This document shows positions 1 to 8,775 of a stretch of 21,306 bases of DNA, piece by piece (positions within the stretch are counted from its first letter, which is position 1; each line of letters starts with the position of its first letter). Origin of the DNA: a virus; IMG/VR virus record IMGVR_UViG_3300036814_001729, positions 1 to 21,306 of that record. One strand, given 5' to 3'. The translations under genes and the position numbers were made by a program. Under the pieces are notes generated by a model. It had not been told where the DNA came from. It did not search any database and saw only the letters and a program-made list of their open reading frames with translations.

Positions 1-843
1 TCTAAAAACTGTGTTGCCGAGTTTGACGGAGGCCATTTTCTTTTCGGTAATGGTGACCTTTACCTGAACGATGGTCAGAAGATTACATCACTGCTACCGC
101 ACAAGATGCGGGACCATGTATTCTCTATTCTTGATGGCGACTTCTTAGAGAAGTCTTTTGTAGTTGCCGACTATGGCAGGACAGAGATGCTTGCTTGCTT
201 TGTATCTGCTGACTCTGTCAGCACCCAATGCGATAAAGCCCTGATATGGAACTGGGTGAATAACACCTTCTCCATTAGGAATATACCAGAGTTAGCAGAC
301 ATTGGCTATGGCAGTGTAAAGAATGAAGCTGCCTATACAACTTGGGGTCCGCCTCCGGGGGTTCCTATCTCTGTCACTTGGTCTACGGCAACAGGTGCAT
401 GGGCTACTTCTTGGGAGAATGTAGAGAACGTACTGCTATTCGCTTCCCCAACAGACACAAAACTCTACAGAGATGGAGTTGGAAACAAAGAAGACACTAA
501 TAACATGACCGCTTTTATAGAGAGAACCGGTCTTACATTTACAGCACAGAACAACCCAGATCAGTCCACAGTTAAGCGCATCAAGGCTATCTGGCCCAAG
601 ATGACGATAACAAACTCTGACACTGTAGACTTCTATGTAGGAACTCAAATGTCTACAGAGGAAGGGGTGGCGTGGCAGGGACCGTATGCATTCAATCCAG
701 ATACTCAGTCTAAGGTGTCTCTACGGGCTTCAGGCAAATACTACGGTGTAAAGATAGAAACAACTACCGATACAGACTGGAGACTAGAGGGGTTAGAGTT
801 TGAGCTGGAGGACGCCGGTAGACGTGGATCGAGGAATTACTAA
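1..843 (+). CDS. Tail/virion structural protein, beta-propeller-like (5' end outside window)
   Basis: The frame is open from base 1 with no start, so this is the C-terminal 280 residues of a larger protein that begins upstream. The sequence has repeated short beta-rich units: FLFGNGDLYLNDGQ, the aromatic CDKALIWNWVNNTFSIRNIP, and several later W/Y-centred strands. Such patterns occur in podoviral tail and packaged-DNA-stabilising proteins, where a blade has a quoted-name or state motif followed by 'ALIWNW..NTF..R..P'. It ends in LEFELEDAGRRGSRNY. The next gene starts inside its stop codon (TAATG), which fits a translationally coupled late operon. It probably sits in the tail hub or neck. The family name is recalled from general pattern, not from a search, so the structural role is likely but the exact component is not established. 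Confidence 0.7.
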   Translation, partial: SKNCVAEFDGGHFLFGNGDLYLNDGQKITSLLPHKMRDHVFSILDGDFLEKSFVVADYGRTEMLACFVSADSVSTQCDKALIWNWVNNTFSIRNIPELADIGYGSVKNEAAYTTWGPPPGVPISVTWSTATGAWATSWENVENVLLFASPTDTKLYRDGVGNKEDTNNMTAFIERTGLTFTAQNNPDQSTVKRIKAIWPKMTITNSDTVDFYVGTQMSTEEGVAWQGPYAFNPDTQSKVSLRASGKYYGVKIETTTDTDWRLEGLEFELEDAGRRGSRNY

Positions 844-1121
844 TGGTAATGGCAGCAGTAAAGAAGGTCAAGTCTGTAACAAGATACGAGCCGGGACCAT
901 TGCCAGACAATGCAGAAGACTTAGGTATTTATGTTGTAACGGAGTTAAAAAGATTAGGAAACATATTATTCAACCAATCGGTGATGAGACTTGAAGAAAC
1001 GAACACAGCGCCAGCGAAACCAAGAGACGGCGACATCAGATACGCCGACGGGTCTAACTGGAATCCAGGAGCGGGTACGGGAATTTATTGGTTCGATGGA
1101 ACCAACTGGACAAAGCTGTAG
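843..1121 (+). CDS. Small virion-associated protein, tail-fibre type C-terminus
   Basis: This 92-residue protein starts at the ATG overlapping the stop of the upstream structural gene. A second in-frame ATG lies six bases on. The N-terminal half is charged and probably helical (LGIYVVTELKRLGNILF). The C-terminal half is Gly/Trp/Asn-rich (SNWNPGAGTGIYWFDGTNWTKL), a signature common at the ends of phage tail-fibre and structural proteins, where 'G.G.Y.. .G..W..L' closes a small beta element. It has no signal peptide or membrane segment. Its place directly after a tail-like gene supports a virion role. It could be a small fibre or tail-hub attachment protein; no enzymatic motif is visible. Confidence 0.65.
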   Translation: MVMAAVKKVKSVTRYEPGPLPDNAEDLGIYVVTELKRLGNILFNQSVMRLEETNTAPAKPRDGDIRYADGSNWNPGAGTGIYWFDGTNWTKL

Positions 1122-1533
1122 AATCGGCCTTGTTCATCCGGAGGAGGTTGAAAGGATATGGGACAAGGTATCGTTACAGGTAGAGCGTTGCGTTCCCCAC
1201 TCAGAAGGGGAAATGAGTTCTGAGGACTTTTATATCGCTTTGGTTGATGCAGAAATGCAACTATGGATAGCGGTAGAGGAGGAAGAGGTTATAGCGTCAA
1301 TGATAACTCAGGTTATTACATACCCCTCTAAAAATACGCTTCGTGTTATTGCTATAGCAGGCGGAGATATGGACAAATGGTTTCACTTTATGCCGCAGCT
1401 AGAAGAGTTTGCTATCCTTATGAGTTGTTCATCTTTGGAGGCTTGGGGTCGCAAAGGGTGGAAGAGGATTTTATCTGATTGGAAAGATTCTTATGTGGTT
1501 TATACTAAAGATTTAAAACATAGGATGCATTAA
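1096..1533 (+). CDS. GNAT-like small phage protein
   Basis: This is a 145-residue protein if started at the ATG at 1096. The same frame is open back to an ATG at 991, but that start would overlap the previous gene by 131 bases, so the later one is preferred. After a short lead the sequence runs IGLVHPEEVERIWDKVSLQVERC, then MQLWIAVEEEEVIASMITQVI and LRVIAIAGGDMDKWF, then a C-terminal EAWGRKGWKRIL. The order 'position/charged helix - LW.A.e...i....t.v - l.i....G - GR.GW...L' resembles the GNAT-fold proteins often found near phage tail genes. The acetyl-CoA loop (Q/R-x-x-G-x-G/A) is not clear, so catalysis is uncertain. It is coupled to its upstream neighbour and is followed two bases later by the large repeat protein. 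Confidence 0.6.
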   Translation: MEPTGQSCRIGLVHPEEVERIWDKVSLQVERCVPHSEGEMSSEDFYIALVDAEMQLWIAVEEEEVIASMITQVITYPSKNTLRVIAIAGGDMDKWFHFMPQLEEFAILMSCSSLEAWGRKGWKRILSDWKDSYVVYTKDLKHRMH

Positions 1534-1534
1534 A

Positions 1535-3262
1535 ATGTCATATAACGGTGAAAATTCAGTTGATTACACTAACAGTAATCCAGACTATTGGGCTAGCGTT
1601 AATTCATATTTCGAAAGCCATGGTGAAAACGATGTTGGAGAAACCGGCATATGGATTCCTAATTTAGAAAAACAAGGGGCGGAGTCTATTGCATTAGCAG
1701 CCTCTGCCGGTGGCGTTACGGCGGTTGGTGGAAGTAATTATGCTGGCGGTAGCAAGTCAGCAGATACTAGAACTTACGCCGATACTGGAGAGACCGAATC
1801 CTCTAGGGCTGAATATAGCATAACCAGGCCTATAACTCTAGCCTCTATATACAGGGGTGGTACAGATTACGAAACAACCTCTGCATCAGATCACTATGGT
1901 GGTGGTACGTCTCTGGGAGGAATGGGGAAACTTCCCCCTTCTTGGCAGGGGGTTTCGATAAGCGGCGGGAATGTTGTTGGGACTCCTGGGGCTAATTACT
2001 CGGCTGCTGGCGGAGATTACGCTGGTTTATTGTCAGCTGGTACCGCAGTGACGGCTGAATTACTCGATAATTTACTAGGGCCAAGAGATGGCGACGGCCT
2101 GAGGGTTAGAGGCACGTTTCCAACTCCCACCGGTTCAGCCATTACTGGCGCTGGAACCACCGTTGGAGCTGGCACCGACACGGACTTGGCAAGTTATCTT
2201 AATTTTGAAGGACACCACGCTGAATATGATGGTTCTCAGGCTCATTCCATAGATTATACTAATCAGAACCCAGCTTACTGGACAAATGTTATCAATTGGC
2301 ACGCTGCTAATGGTACTAATGCAATGGGAGAAACCGGTATATGGATACCTAACTTTGAAAAACAGGGGGCAGAGGCTATTGGTATAGCTGCACATCTTGG
2401 CGGAGTTAGAAAGGTACAGGGAAACAATTACCACCAAGCTGGTGGCACAGAATTAGCTCTCGAGTTGGCTTCTATCCATAGGGGCGGAACCGATATTGAT
2501 ACTGGCAGAGGAATGGGTAAGTTATCTGGAGACAAGTATGGAGCTAAACTACTAGGCGGATCTGTAGTTGGCGGACCCGGAACTGCTTACTCGGCTGCGG
2601 GCGGAGACTTCCCAGGTTTAAGTATAGCAGGATCTCCTGGGTCTTATGTATCAACCGGTATTGGAACCGGTGTCGGAGCTGGACCAGCTAAGGATTGGTC
2701 AGCTTATATGCCTTCAAACTTTGCTCAAGCTGAGAACGGTGGATTGCTTTATCAGCCTTGGGCGACGAATTACCCGGCTTCCGGGGTCATACCAGGGGTA
2801 GCTTCAGGAAGCGGCATGTTAGGAACCGGGGGGTCTGCTGCTGCTAGTGGCACGCCAGCCGTTACAAGAACCGCTTCTGGTACCTTTCCGGCTGCTACTG
2901 TAATTACTCCGACAACGGGTGCTACGGGAACAGTCTCCCCGGTTTCTGAAGGGGGGCATGACCCAACGGGTGGTGACATAGCTCACTCAGTTTCAACAAT
3001 GTCGTCAATGATGTCACACGGTTTGACAGCGCCGGCTCATCTGGGGGCGGTCGTTGGTGCTATGTTTAGTCCAATGACGTCAACAGCTGGAACTACTATA
3101 GCTCCCGATACCTATTCTGCAACGGCCTTGGCAACAGCGTTGAAAGGCATGGAACCAGATCCGGCAGAGGCGTCAACTAGTGCTGGTGCGTCATCAGGCT
3201 CATCTTCTGGTTCAGCAGGCAGTGACCCAGAAAGCGATTCCGAACATGGCGGATCAGGATAA
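1535..3262 (+). CDS. Large Gly/Ala/Ser-rich repeat protein, probable virion or fibre-like
   Basis: This 575-residue protein is dominated by Gly, Ala, Ser and Thr and has very few Lys, Arg or Cys. It has a diverged internal tandem duplication: residues about 8-228 and 238-397 share the block DYTN.NP.YW, the block GETGIWIPN.EKQGAE, LASI.RGGTD, GMGKL, YSAAGGD and a VGAG end. After the second copy comes a low-complexity region (VTRTASGTFPAATVITPTTG and a final Ser/Gly/Asp/Glu stretch SGSSSGSAGSDPESDSEHGG). There is no signal peptide or enzyme motif. Its place between a GNAT-like gene and virion genes suggests an extended structural, fibre or surface-display protein. I do not recognise the family. 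The spacer of 28 bases to the next gene holds AGGGG as ribosome-binding site. Confidence 0.7.
   Translation: MSYNGENSVDYTNSNPDYWASVNSYFESHGENDVGETGIWIPNLEKQGAESIALAASAGGVTAVGGSNYAGGSKSADTRTYADTGETESSRAEYSITRPITLASIYRGGTDYETTSASDHYGGGTSLGGMGKLPPSWQGVSISGGNVVGTPGANYSAAGGDYAGLLSAGTAVTAELLDNLLGPRDGDGLRVRGTFPTPTGSAITGAGTTVGAGTDTDLASYLNFEGHHAEYDGSQAHSIDYTNQNPAYWTNVINWHAANGTNAMGETGIWIPNFEKQGAEAIGIAAHLGGVRKVQGNNYHQAGGTELALELASIHRGGTDIDTGRGMGKLSGDKYGAKLLGGSVVGGPGTAYSAAGGDFPGLSIAGSPGSYVSTGIGTGVGAGPAKDWSAYMPSNFAQAENGGLLYQPWATNYPASGVIPGVASGSGMLGTGGSAAASGTPAVTRTASGTFPAATVITPTTGATGTVSPVSEGGHDPTGGDIAHSVSTMSSMMSHGLTAPAHLGAVVGAMFSPMTSTAGTTIAPDTYSATALATALKGMEPDPAEASTSAGASSGSSSGSAGSDPESDSEHGGSG
1556..2720 (+). 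repeat. Diverged tandem duplication inside the 575-residue gene
   Basis: Copy A spans about 1556-2212 and copy B about 2246-2720. Both encode the same ordered blocks (DYTN.NP.YW; GETGIWIPN.EKQGAE; GGV...GNY-type turn; LASI.RGGTD; GMGKL; GG.VVG.PG..YSAAGGD; VGAG...D..(A/S)Y). Copy A is longer by about 60 residues, from an insert after the Gly-rich turn and another near the LLGPRDGDGL segment. The DNA copies differ widely at third positions, so the duplication is old rather than recent. Confidence 0.8.
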
Positions 3263-3290
3263 ACATGATTAATTCAACAGGGGTAATCTA

Positions 3291-4055
3291 ATGGCAGGTG
3301 GAGCATCAACAAGAACCGAGCCCTGGGCAGAGCAGAAGCCTTATTTGCAGGCTGGTTTCGAACAAGCAGGAAATCTATTTAGAGAGGGGCCGGCGGCTTA
3401 TTACCCAAAAGAATCTCTTGCTGGGTTTGACCCTCTTCAGCTAAAGGCGCAGAAAGCAGCTGGTGAATATATAACAGGTCCTAGAGCAGCTTCACAGCAA
3501 GCTTTTGCTGAGAAACGATTGCAGACAGGGTTAGAAGGTAAGGTTGATACAGAAACTTTCAATCCTGTTATGACCGCCCTCTCTGATCAAATGAAGAGCC
3601 AACTAACTGGCAGTGTCTTGCCTGGTATTCGCCAGTCTATGGTCGAATATCAACCAGGAGGGTCCTCTAGGGGCGACCTGGTCCAATCTACGGCCATATC
3701 ATCGGCTAATCAACAGATGCTTAACAAGGCTGCTGAGATGTACGGTGGTGCGCACCAGGCTGCTCAAGAAAGGTCCACACAGTTCGCTCAAATGTATCCC
3801 TCTATTATGGGAGCTCCCTTGGGCATGTATGAAGCCTTGGGCGATGTCGGTGGCCAGAGAAGGGCGTTGAGTCAAGAGGCTATGAACCAAGATCAACTTA
3901 GGTATAACTACGATGCAAACAAAGACCAAGGAATGCTAGAGAATTATATGGGTATGATCAGCGGGGACTATGGCGGGACGTCAACAGAATCGCCAAGTGC
4001 TATATCTTCTATAGGTCAGATGGCCTCGCTTGCTAAAATGTTTGGCGCATTCTGA
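3291..4055 (+). CDS. Probable virion protein of marine podoviruses
   Basis: This 254-residue protein starts MAGGASTRTEPWAEQKPYLQ and continues FEQAGNLFREGP. A Gly/Ser/Thr start, then 'EPW..Q.PYL...F..A..L', is a pattern I associate with conserved virion-associated proteins encoded upstream of ejection proteins in marine podoviruses. The middle is helical and Gln/Ala-rich (SANQQMLNKAAEMYGGAHQAAQERS), with a short GGSSRGDL turn containing RGD. The C-terminus is Met/Ala-rich (SIGQMASLAKMFGAF). There is no signal peptide or catalytic motif. The gene is coupled to the next by TGATG. A role as an internal core or ejection-linked protein is inference from content and position. Confidence 0.6.
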   Translation: MAGGASTRTEPWAEQKPYLQAGFEQAGNLFREGPAAYYPKESLAGFDPLQLKAQKAAGEYITGPRAASQQAFAEKRLQTGLEGKVDTETFNPVMTALSDQMKSQLTGSVLPGIRQSMVEYQPGGSSRGDLVQSTAISSANQQMLNKAAEMYGGAHQAAQERSTQFAQMYPSIMGAPLGMYEALGDVGGQRRALSQEAMNQDQLRYNYDANKDQGMLENYMGMISGDYGGTSTESPSAISSIGQMASLAKMFGAF

Positions 4056-4387
4056 TGTCGTATCAGTTTGATGATGTATTTTATCAATTCCTTGAAGAAG
4101 ATGCTGACAGGAGAGAGAAAGCAAACTACAAACGTTTGTTTGAACAGTTCGGCGGCTCTTTGGATGTAACGAAGCCGCCAGCTCCTTTTACTGGCGGAAA
4201 TACAGGTGTAGCTATGCCAGAAAGAGGAGAACTAGCTGTTGGAGCTCCTATGGATGTTGGACAAGCAAACTTTAACCCTAACTCTGCCCCGCCCGTTCAG
4301 GTTGGTGGAGTTGGTGGGTATATGGGAAGAGATGATCGGTGGAAATCAATCATGAACTTTCCTGTTTACCCTTGGCAAAGAGGGTAA
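4055..4387 (+). CDS. Hypothetical late protein
   Basis: This 110-residue protein begins at an ATG that shares one base with the stop of the previous gene. The N-terminal 35 residues are charged and helical (FYQFLEEDADRREKANYKRLFEQFGG). The rest is Pro/Gly-rich and likely unstructured (TKPPAPFTGGNTG, NPNSAPPVQVGGVGGY). I do not recognise the family. Its position between two probable virion proteins and its tight coupling suggest a small structural or assembly factor. The next gene starts only three bases after its stop, with GAGGGTAATCT as possible ribosome-binding site. Confidence 0.55.
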   Translation: MSYQFDDVFYQFLEEDADRREKANYKRLFEQFGGSLDVTKPPAPFTGGNTGVAMPERGELAVGAPMDVGQANFNPNSAPPVQVGGVGGYMGRDDRWKSIMNFPVYPWQRG

Positions 4388-4390
4388 TCT

Positions 4391-5833
4391 ATGGGACAGT
4401 ACCTAGATGAATGGGACAAGAAGGAAAAGATATATTTTCAGAAGGTTATGGATCGATCTAAAAAGATTGGTGAACTTGATGTTATATCCGGAGGAAGCGA
4501 AGCTGGGGCGTTCACTTCCGGCGCCCTTAAAATGCTCAAAGATCAAAGGGCCAAAGTAGAAGACCGAGACGAAAGAGAGATGCTACAGCAAATGCTTGGC
4601 TCTCCAACGGCTAAGGATATGAGGCCCGGACTAACGAATATAACTGAAGGGCAAGGCTTGAACATGAATCAGTTTAGCACCATGTCTTCTGCCTTCGCTA
4701 AACCAACAGTGGATAACACTTGGCAAAGGTATCTAAGTGCTGCTCAGTCTCAGTGGTCTAACGCAGACGATAATTTAAGGAGCAGGATGCAGGGTCTAAA
4801 CTTTGTCGTCGAACAGGATGGTCAAAATTATTGGGATGAGAAGGCAATTATCAATCACCTGGCTGGCGAGTTATTCGCAGCCGAAAAGAGAAAAACAGAA
4901 TACCAACCAGCCTTTGGTGCAGCTTTTGGTAGGCAGTCGGGGACAACCACTGCGAAAGTTATCGGCGATGCTCTAAATGTTAGTAACCAAGAAGAATCTT
5001 TCCAATCTATAGAGAGAATAAATACAGCGTTGAAACTGTTAGATGACCCTACTGTCCAGACAGGTCCAACAGCTAAAACCAGGATGTATATTTCTAGATT
5101 CTTGTTGGATGCTTTTGGGGCTCCTCGTTTTAATCAGGACAACACTCTAGACAAGGCGGGCTCTATCACTCAGAGAAAGTGGATTGAAAAGGCTAGGAAA
5201 TCTTTGGCCGATCCTAATCTAGATATAGGCAAGATGGAGTTGTTTAATCAAATTTCTGATCACTTAGGAACGGAATATTTAAAGCTTACCAAGGGTGCTA
5301 TCAGTGATGTGGAGTTTAAGGCTTTCATGTCCATGGCCCCAACCCTTAGTAAAACCAAAGACGGAAACAGGGCCCTTCTTAAGATGCTGAGAAGGTTTTA
5401 CCAGAAAACAATGTGGAAATCTAATGCAACAAAAATATTTCTTAGGGAGGTTGCTCCTAATAAGGGACTAACCCCTGAGAATCCCAAATTCGGTATCGAG
5501 TATGCTATTTACATGAATGATCAGCTCAGTAAAAAGTGGAACTTTGATCCCAAGTCTGGCATCGGAGGCGTAGTAAAAAGAGAGGATGTCGATTTGCTTT
5601 TTGCTATTGACGAAGAAGAAGCTAACGCTGCTGGTAACGGAGGAATTCCAACGGTGGGTGGTTACTCTGTTATAGGAGAGGCTAATCCAGCGATGCAAAG
5701 AGACATGCGAGATCAGGTCGATTTTGACGAGCCCATCTGTGTTTATGATGAGGCCAGCGAGGCCTTAGTTTGTTATATAAGGAAAGATGGGATTGTTTAT
5801 ACCGTTAACAAAGATGGCGTGGGACAAAACTAA
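4391..5833 (+). CDS. Probable internal virion / DNA-ejection protein
   Basis: This 480-residue soluble protein is largely helical and highly charged, starting MGQYLDEWDKKEKIYFQKVM. It has no signal peptide, membrane segment or recognisable catalytic motif. The region near residues 170-330 has regular amphipathic helices (FQSIERINTALKLL, KMELFNQISDHLGTEYLKLT). The C-terminus is acidic with a beta-like end (EPICVYDEASEALVCYIRKDG). Long helical proteins of this sort, lying next to an even larger one near the end of the tail region, commonly are the ejectosome proteins of podoviruses. That role is inference from size, position and composition. Its stop overlaps the next start by one base (TAATG). 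Confidence 0.55.
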   Translation: MGQYLDEWDKKEKIYFQKVMDRSKKIGELDVISGGSEAGAFTSGALKMLKDQRAKVEDRDEREMLQQMLGSPTAKDMRPGLTNITEGQGLNMNQFSTMSSAFAKPTVDNTWQRYLSAAQSQWSNADDNLRSRMQGLNFVVEQDGQNYWDEKAIINHLAGELFAAEKRKTEYQPAFGAAFGRQSGTTTAKVIGDALNVSNQEESFQSIERINTALKLLDDPTVQTGPTAKTRMYISRFLLDAFGAPRFNQDNTLDKAGSITQRKWIEKARKSLADPNLDIGKMELFNQISDHLGTEYLKLTKGAISDVEFKAFMSMAPTLSKTKDGNRALLKMLRRFYQKTMWKSNATKIFLREVAPNKGLTPENPKFGIEYAIYMNDQLSKKWNFDPKSGIGGVVKREDVDLLFAIDEEEANAAGNGGIPTVGGYSVIGEANPAMQRDMRDQVDFDEPICVYDEASEALVCYIRKDGIVYTVNKDGVGQN

Positions 5834-8118
5834 TGGCTTCATTAAAAGAAAAACTTAAAGAAAGGCTAGACAAGGCCGCCGGTAATGCGGAGACAACGGG
5901 AAGATTAACAATAGAAGCCATGGATCAATCTGCTTTTGATCAACTGGGAAACACTGTGAACGGGTGGTGGGATGCTATTAACGATATAGCGACCGGCTCC
6001 AAAAGAACAGAGTTTCCTTCTATGCCAGAACTGTCGGAAGACGGTTTATTGAAAGCTGGTGGGGCGAAGATGGGTGAGTGGCAACCTGGTTCGACGGCCA
6101 TTCCTGGAATTGAAGAACCGGGCAAGTACGGCGATGGTTCTTTGCACCCGTATACTGCTGGAAGAATGACAACCGATGACGATTTTCAATTAGCTAACAT
6201 ATTAAAGGAAGCTGTTGGAGAAGAAAATGCTCAATTTACCAGAGATTCGTACGGAAACACCGTTGTTATTGTAGACGGTAAAGCATTCTATCTAAACAAG
6301 CCTGGCTATTCTGCTGTTGATCACGAAAGATTGGTTGGTCAGTTGTTATCTTTTGCTCCTATTAGTAAGTTTTTTAAATACGGAACGATGATAACCAAGA
6401 TGACCAAAGCCGCTCTTGGTGGCACTGCGGTTTCAACCGTCAGAGACGTAGCTTCTCTTGCTCTCGGTTCTAACGATTTGAATCCAGAAAGAGATGTGCT
6501 AACGGGGGCTCTTTTCGCCTTAGGAATTCCCGTTGGTAAAGGTTTAGCTTGGGGATCGAAGCAACTGTATGCAAGAATCGCTCCCTGGTTGCAGGGCAGA
6601 CATATCAGTCAGGCTGGTAAAGATGCATTGATTATGGCGGGATATGACGAAAGCGCAATTGCTGTTTTGGAATCTTCTTTAATCAGAGAATATAATAAAT
6701 TATCAAAACTGTATGGCACAGAGGTTGCTGCTACAAGGCTAGCAGACAATGCTCTACCCGAGAATCTGCGCATTCCCAAAACAACAGGAGAAATAACGGG
6801 TGATGTCGCTCAACAACAAACAGAAACCTTTCTTGAGTCCGGTGTCAAAGGCAGGGTGGCTCAAGATGTTGCTTCAGCGGCAAGAGATAGACAAACCATT
6901 GCCGTTCAAGAATCTCCAGAAGCTTTACTAAGCGAGATCGGAACTGGCGCTGGAAGCGTAGAAAGGGGAGTTCCCCTTGCTACCGCTCAAGCTAAAGCTT
7001 TTAACCTTAGATCGCAAGATAAAACAGCTTACGAATTAGCTTATTCTAATGCGGAAAAAGGTAGCACCTTTCTACCACCTGGTGAACAGCTTGCATTGAG
7101 AACCGCCGTTAATGAGCTGGGTCTGTTTCCGGAGACCGGGGGATGGACGAAGGCAATACAAAACTTCAACAAGCTGGTTGATGAACCTATTGCTATTGAA
7201 TCCGCTGGCGTTAATGTTGCGAAGTATTTTGACTGGAGGAGAGAAGTTTCAGCTGCTGCTAGCAGCCTTCCTTACGGTACAGAGAAAACAGTTTTAACCC
7301 ATGTTAAAAGACAATTTGATCTAGCTATAAACAGAATTATAGAGAAAGGTTATGTTTTAGGAGATCCTGGTACTATAAAGTGGTGGACAACGGCAGTTAA
7401 GCGTAGAGCTAAGTTCGGCAAAGATTGGCAAGCTAAGCAAGCCTGGAACGAAAACAAATTAATTTCTGACCTAACAGATAACGTTAGTGGTCAATTAAAG
7501 GTAGCTCCAGAAGAAGCCGCTAATTACGTTTTGAACGCTAATAACTTAGGCTTTATAAATAAGGGTGGATTAACGAAGGGTTTAAAAACCATAAAAGAAC
7601 GACTAGGCGAGCTGTCTCCGGAGTGGAAGGGCGTTGCTGATGAGGTGATGTTAAGATTAATTGATAACGCTCGAACCGTTACCAGGGACTTCCCAATGGG
7701 GGAATTCAAGGTTAAGGCTTTCGCTTCCGGTTGGGGAAAGTTAAAAAAGAATGCTCCGCTTATGAATCTATTGTTCTCTCCATCGGAACAGCGACTAGTT
7801 AATCATTTTGTTTTTGGCGGAATGAAGGCTGGTTCCAAGAGTCAATTTGCAGGAAACCCTCCTAACACAGCTATTCTAAAGATGTTGGGAAGACCTCTAC
7901 AAAGGTTAAACTTAACGGCTCCGTTTAAGGCGAGGGCTGCTTTTTCTGGTGAAGTACCGGTTCAGATTAGTCCGCAAGCTCAGACTGCAGCTCCTATAGC
8001 TGCAACACAGTTAGCTCCTGGTTTAGAACAAGAAACCAACTTAGGAGCTGGTTTGTTGGAAGGAACAACCTTGCCATTCAAAGCTGTCAAGGGATTGGTA
8101 GGCGGAATGCTGCAATGA
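5833..8118 (+). CDS. Large probable internal virion / ejection protein
   Basis: This 761-residue protein is the largest in the window. The N-terminus is a charged helix (MASLKEKLKERLDKAAGNAE). Residues about 115-165 carry a compact domain with GNTVVIVDGKAFYLNKPGYS followed by DHERLVGQLLSFAPISKFFK. Residues about 190-240 are Ala/Gly/Leu-rich and weakly hydrophobic (KMTKAALGGTAVSTVRDVAS; TGALFALGIPVGKGLAWG), which could insert in or cross a membrane during ejection. The rest is helical, with a basic C-terminal part. There is no lytic transglycosylase or peptidase motif that I can see. Size, position after another helical virion protein and before host-lysis-like genes point to an ejection/core protein. 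Its stop overlaps the next start (ATGA). Confidence 0.6.
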   Translation: MASLKEKLKERLDKAAGNAETTGRLTIEAMDQSAFDQLGNTVNGWWDAINDIATGSKRTEFPSMPELSEDGLLKAGGAKMGEWQPGSTAIPGIEEPGKYGDGSLHPYTAGRMTTDDDFQLANILKEAVGEENAQFTRDSYGNTVVIVDGKAFYLNKPGYSAVDHERLVGQLLSFAPISKFFKYGTMITKMTKAALGGTAVSTVRDVASLALGSNDLNPERDVLTGALFALGIPVGKGLAWGSKQLYARIAPWLQGRHISQAGKDALIMAGYDESAIAVLESSLIREYNKLSKLYGTEVAATRLADNALPENLRIPKTTGEITGDVAQQQTETFLESGVKGRVAQDVASAARDRQTIAVQESPEALLSEIGTGAGSVERGVPLATAQAKAFNLRSQDKTAYELAYSNAEKGSTFLPPGEQLALRTAVNELGLFPETGGWTKAIQNFNKLVDEPIAIESAGVNVAKYFDWRREVSAAASSLPYGTEKTVLTHVKRQFDLAINRIIEKGYVLGDPGTIKWWTTAVKRRAKFGKDWQAKQAWNENKLISDLTDNVSGQLKVAPEEAANYVLNANNLGFINKGGLTKGLKTIKERLGELSPEWKGVADEVMLRLIDNARTVTRDFPMGEFKVKAFASGWGKLKKNAPLMNLLFSPSEQRLVNHFVFGGMKAGSKSQFAGNPPNTAILKMLGRPLQRLNLTAPFKARAAFSGEVPVQISPQAQTAAPIAATQLAPGLEQETNLGAGLLEGTTLPFKAVKGLVGGMLQ

Positions 8119-8501
8119 GTCTCAAGATTGCTATCATTGCACTATGGGCCGTTTTTACATTCGTGGGCGAAGTGGATGCAACTCAGCCTTTCGTGCAAAT
8201 TATACCAATGAAAGTGTTATGCATAGAGGGTGGTCCAGAGTATCTGATACTAGAGTTGATGGAAAAGTATAACGAAGTTCCTGCTTATACAATGGAAATC
8301 TCTGTTGATAAACCTATTCCATTGTTTATGATCATCACTGAAAACAAAAACAACCCTTCGTCTACTATTATATTAGGCAATCCCAACCTTAACATGTCAT
8401 GTATTTTCATGACAGCAAAGGATGCTTTGTTACCAACCGAGGCAGAAAGTCGTCCAGCCAAACAGCCTGACCCCGAAGAGCAACCGAAGCTAGGAGTTTA
8501 A
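8115..8501 (+). CDS. Secreted small phage protein with signal peptide
   Basis: This 128-residue protein begins with MSLKIAIIALWAVFTFVGEV, then DA just before TQPF. That is a classical signal peptide with probable cleavage after VDA at residue 22. The mature part resembles a small family frequent in marine phages: 'MK.LC......ll.L..KY.E.P......' then 'LFMIITENKNN....II' and a Cys near 'MSCIFM'. It has two Cys in the mature part (C32 in KVLCIEG and the SCIFM Cys), which could form a disulfide in the periplasm. The tail is Pro/Glu-rich (AKQPDPEEQPKLGV). It overlaps its upstream neighbour by ATGA and is followed after one base by the holin-like gene. A periplasmic role in late infection or lysis is inference. 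Confidence 0.65.
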   Translation: MSLKIAIIALWAVFTFVGEVDATQPFVQIIPMKVLCIEGGPEYLILELMEKYNEVPAYTMEISVDKPIPLFMIITENKNNPSSTIILGNPNLNMSCIFMTAKDALLPTEAESRPAKQPDPEEQPKLGV

Positions 8502-8502
8502 T

Positions 8503-8775
8503 ATGGAAGAGCGTAGACAGAATGGTGGCTGGGCTGTGAGCAAGAGCCTTAGTGTATCACACTTACTTGGTACTATAGGGATTGCTGTTGGCTTCTTCAC
8601 CTATGTGACTGACATAGAGCAAGAGACGGTCGTTAATAAGATGGAAATCAAAAGCGTTAGTGAGCGACTTGATCGTTCTAATGCTAGATACTCAGAAGAG
8701 TTTACAGAGATAAAGGAAATGTTCAAACACTTGTCTGCTAAGATTGATCGAATGCTGCTGACGAATCCAAGATGA
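8503..8775 (+). CDS. Holin-like membrane protein with coiled-coil tail
   Basis: This 90-residue protein has a strong ribosome-binding site (AGGAG at 8491-8495). After a polar start there is one hydrophobic segment, LSVSHLLGTIGIAVGFFTYV (about residues 16-35). A long charged helix follows with heptad-like spacing (IEQETVVNKMEIKSVSERLD; FTEIKEMFKHLSAKIDRM), suggesting oligomerisation. One transmembrane helix plus a cytoplasmic coiled coil is typical of small phage holin-like or spanin-related membrane proteins placed near lysis genes. No endolysin is visible next to it, so the holin label rests only on topology and place. Its stop is followed directly by the next start (TGAATG). Confidence 0.55.
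   Translation: MEERRQNGGWAVSKSLSVSHLLGTIGIAVGFFTYVTDIEQETVVNKMEIKSVSERLDRSNARYSEEFTEIKEMFKHLSAKIDRMLLTNPR

Noticed and set aside
843-994. Alternative plus-strand frame 800-994
   Set aside because: It overlaps two supported genes and has no recognisable protein features.
8503-8775. Rz-type spanin
   Set aside because: The topology fits loosely, but there is no nested lipoprotein frame here; holin-like is the more careful label.
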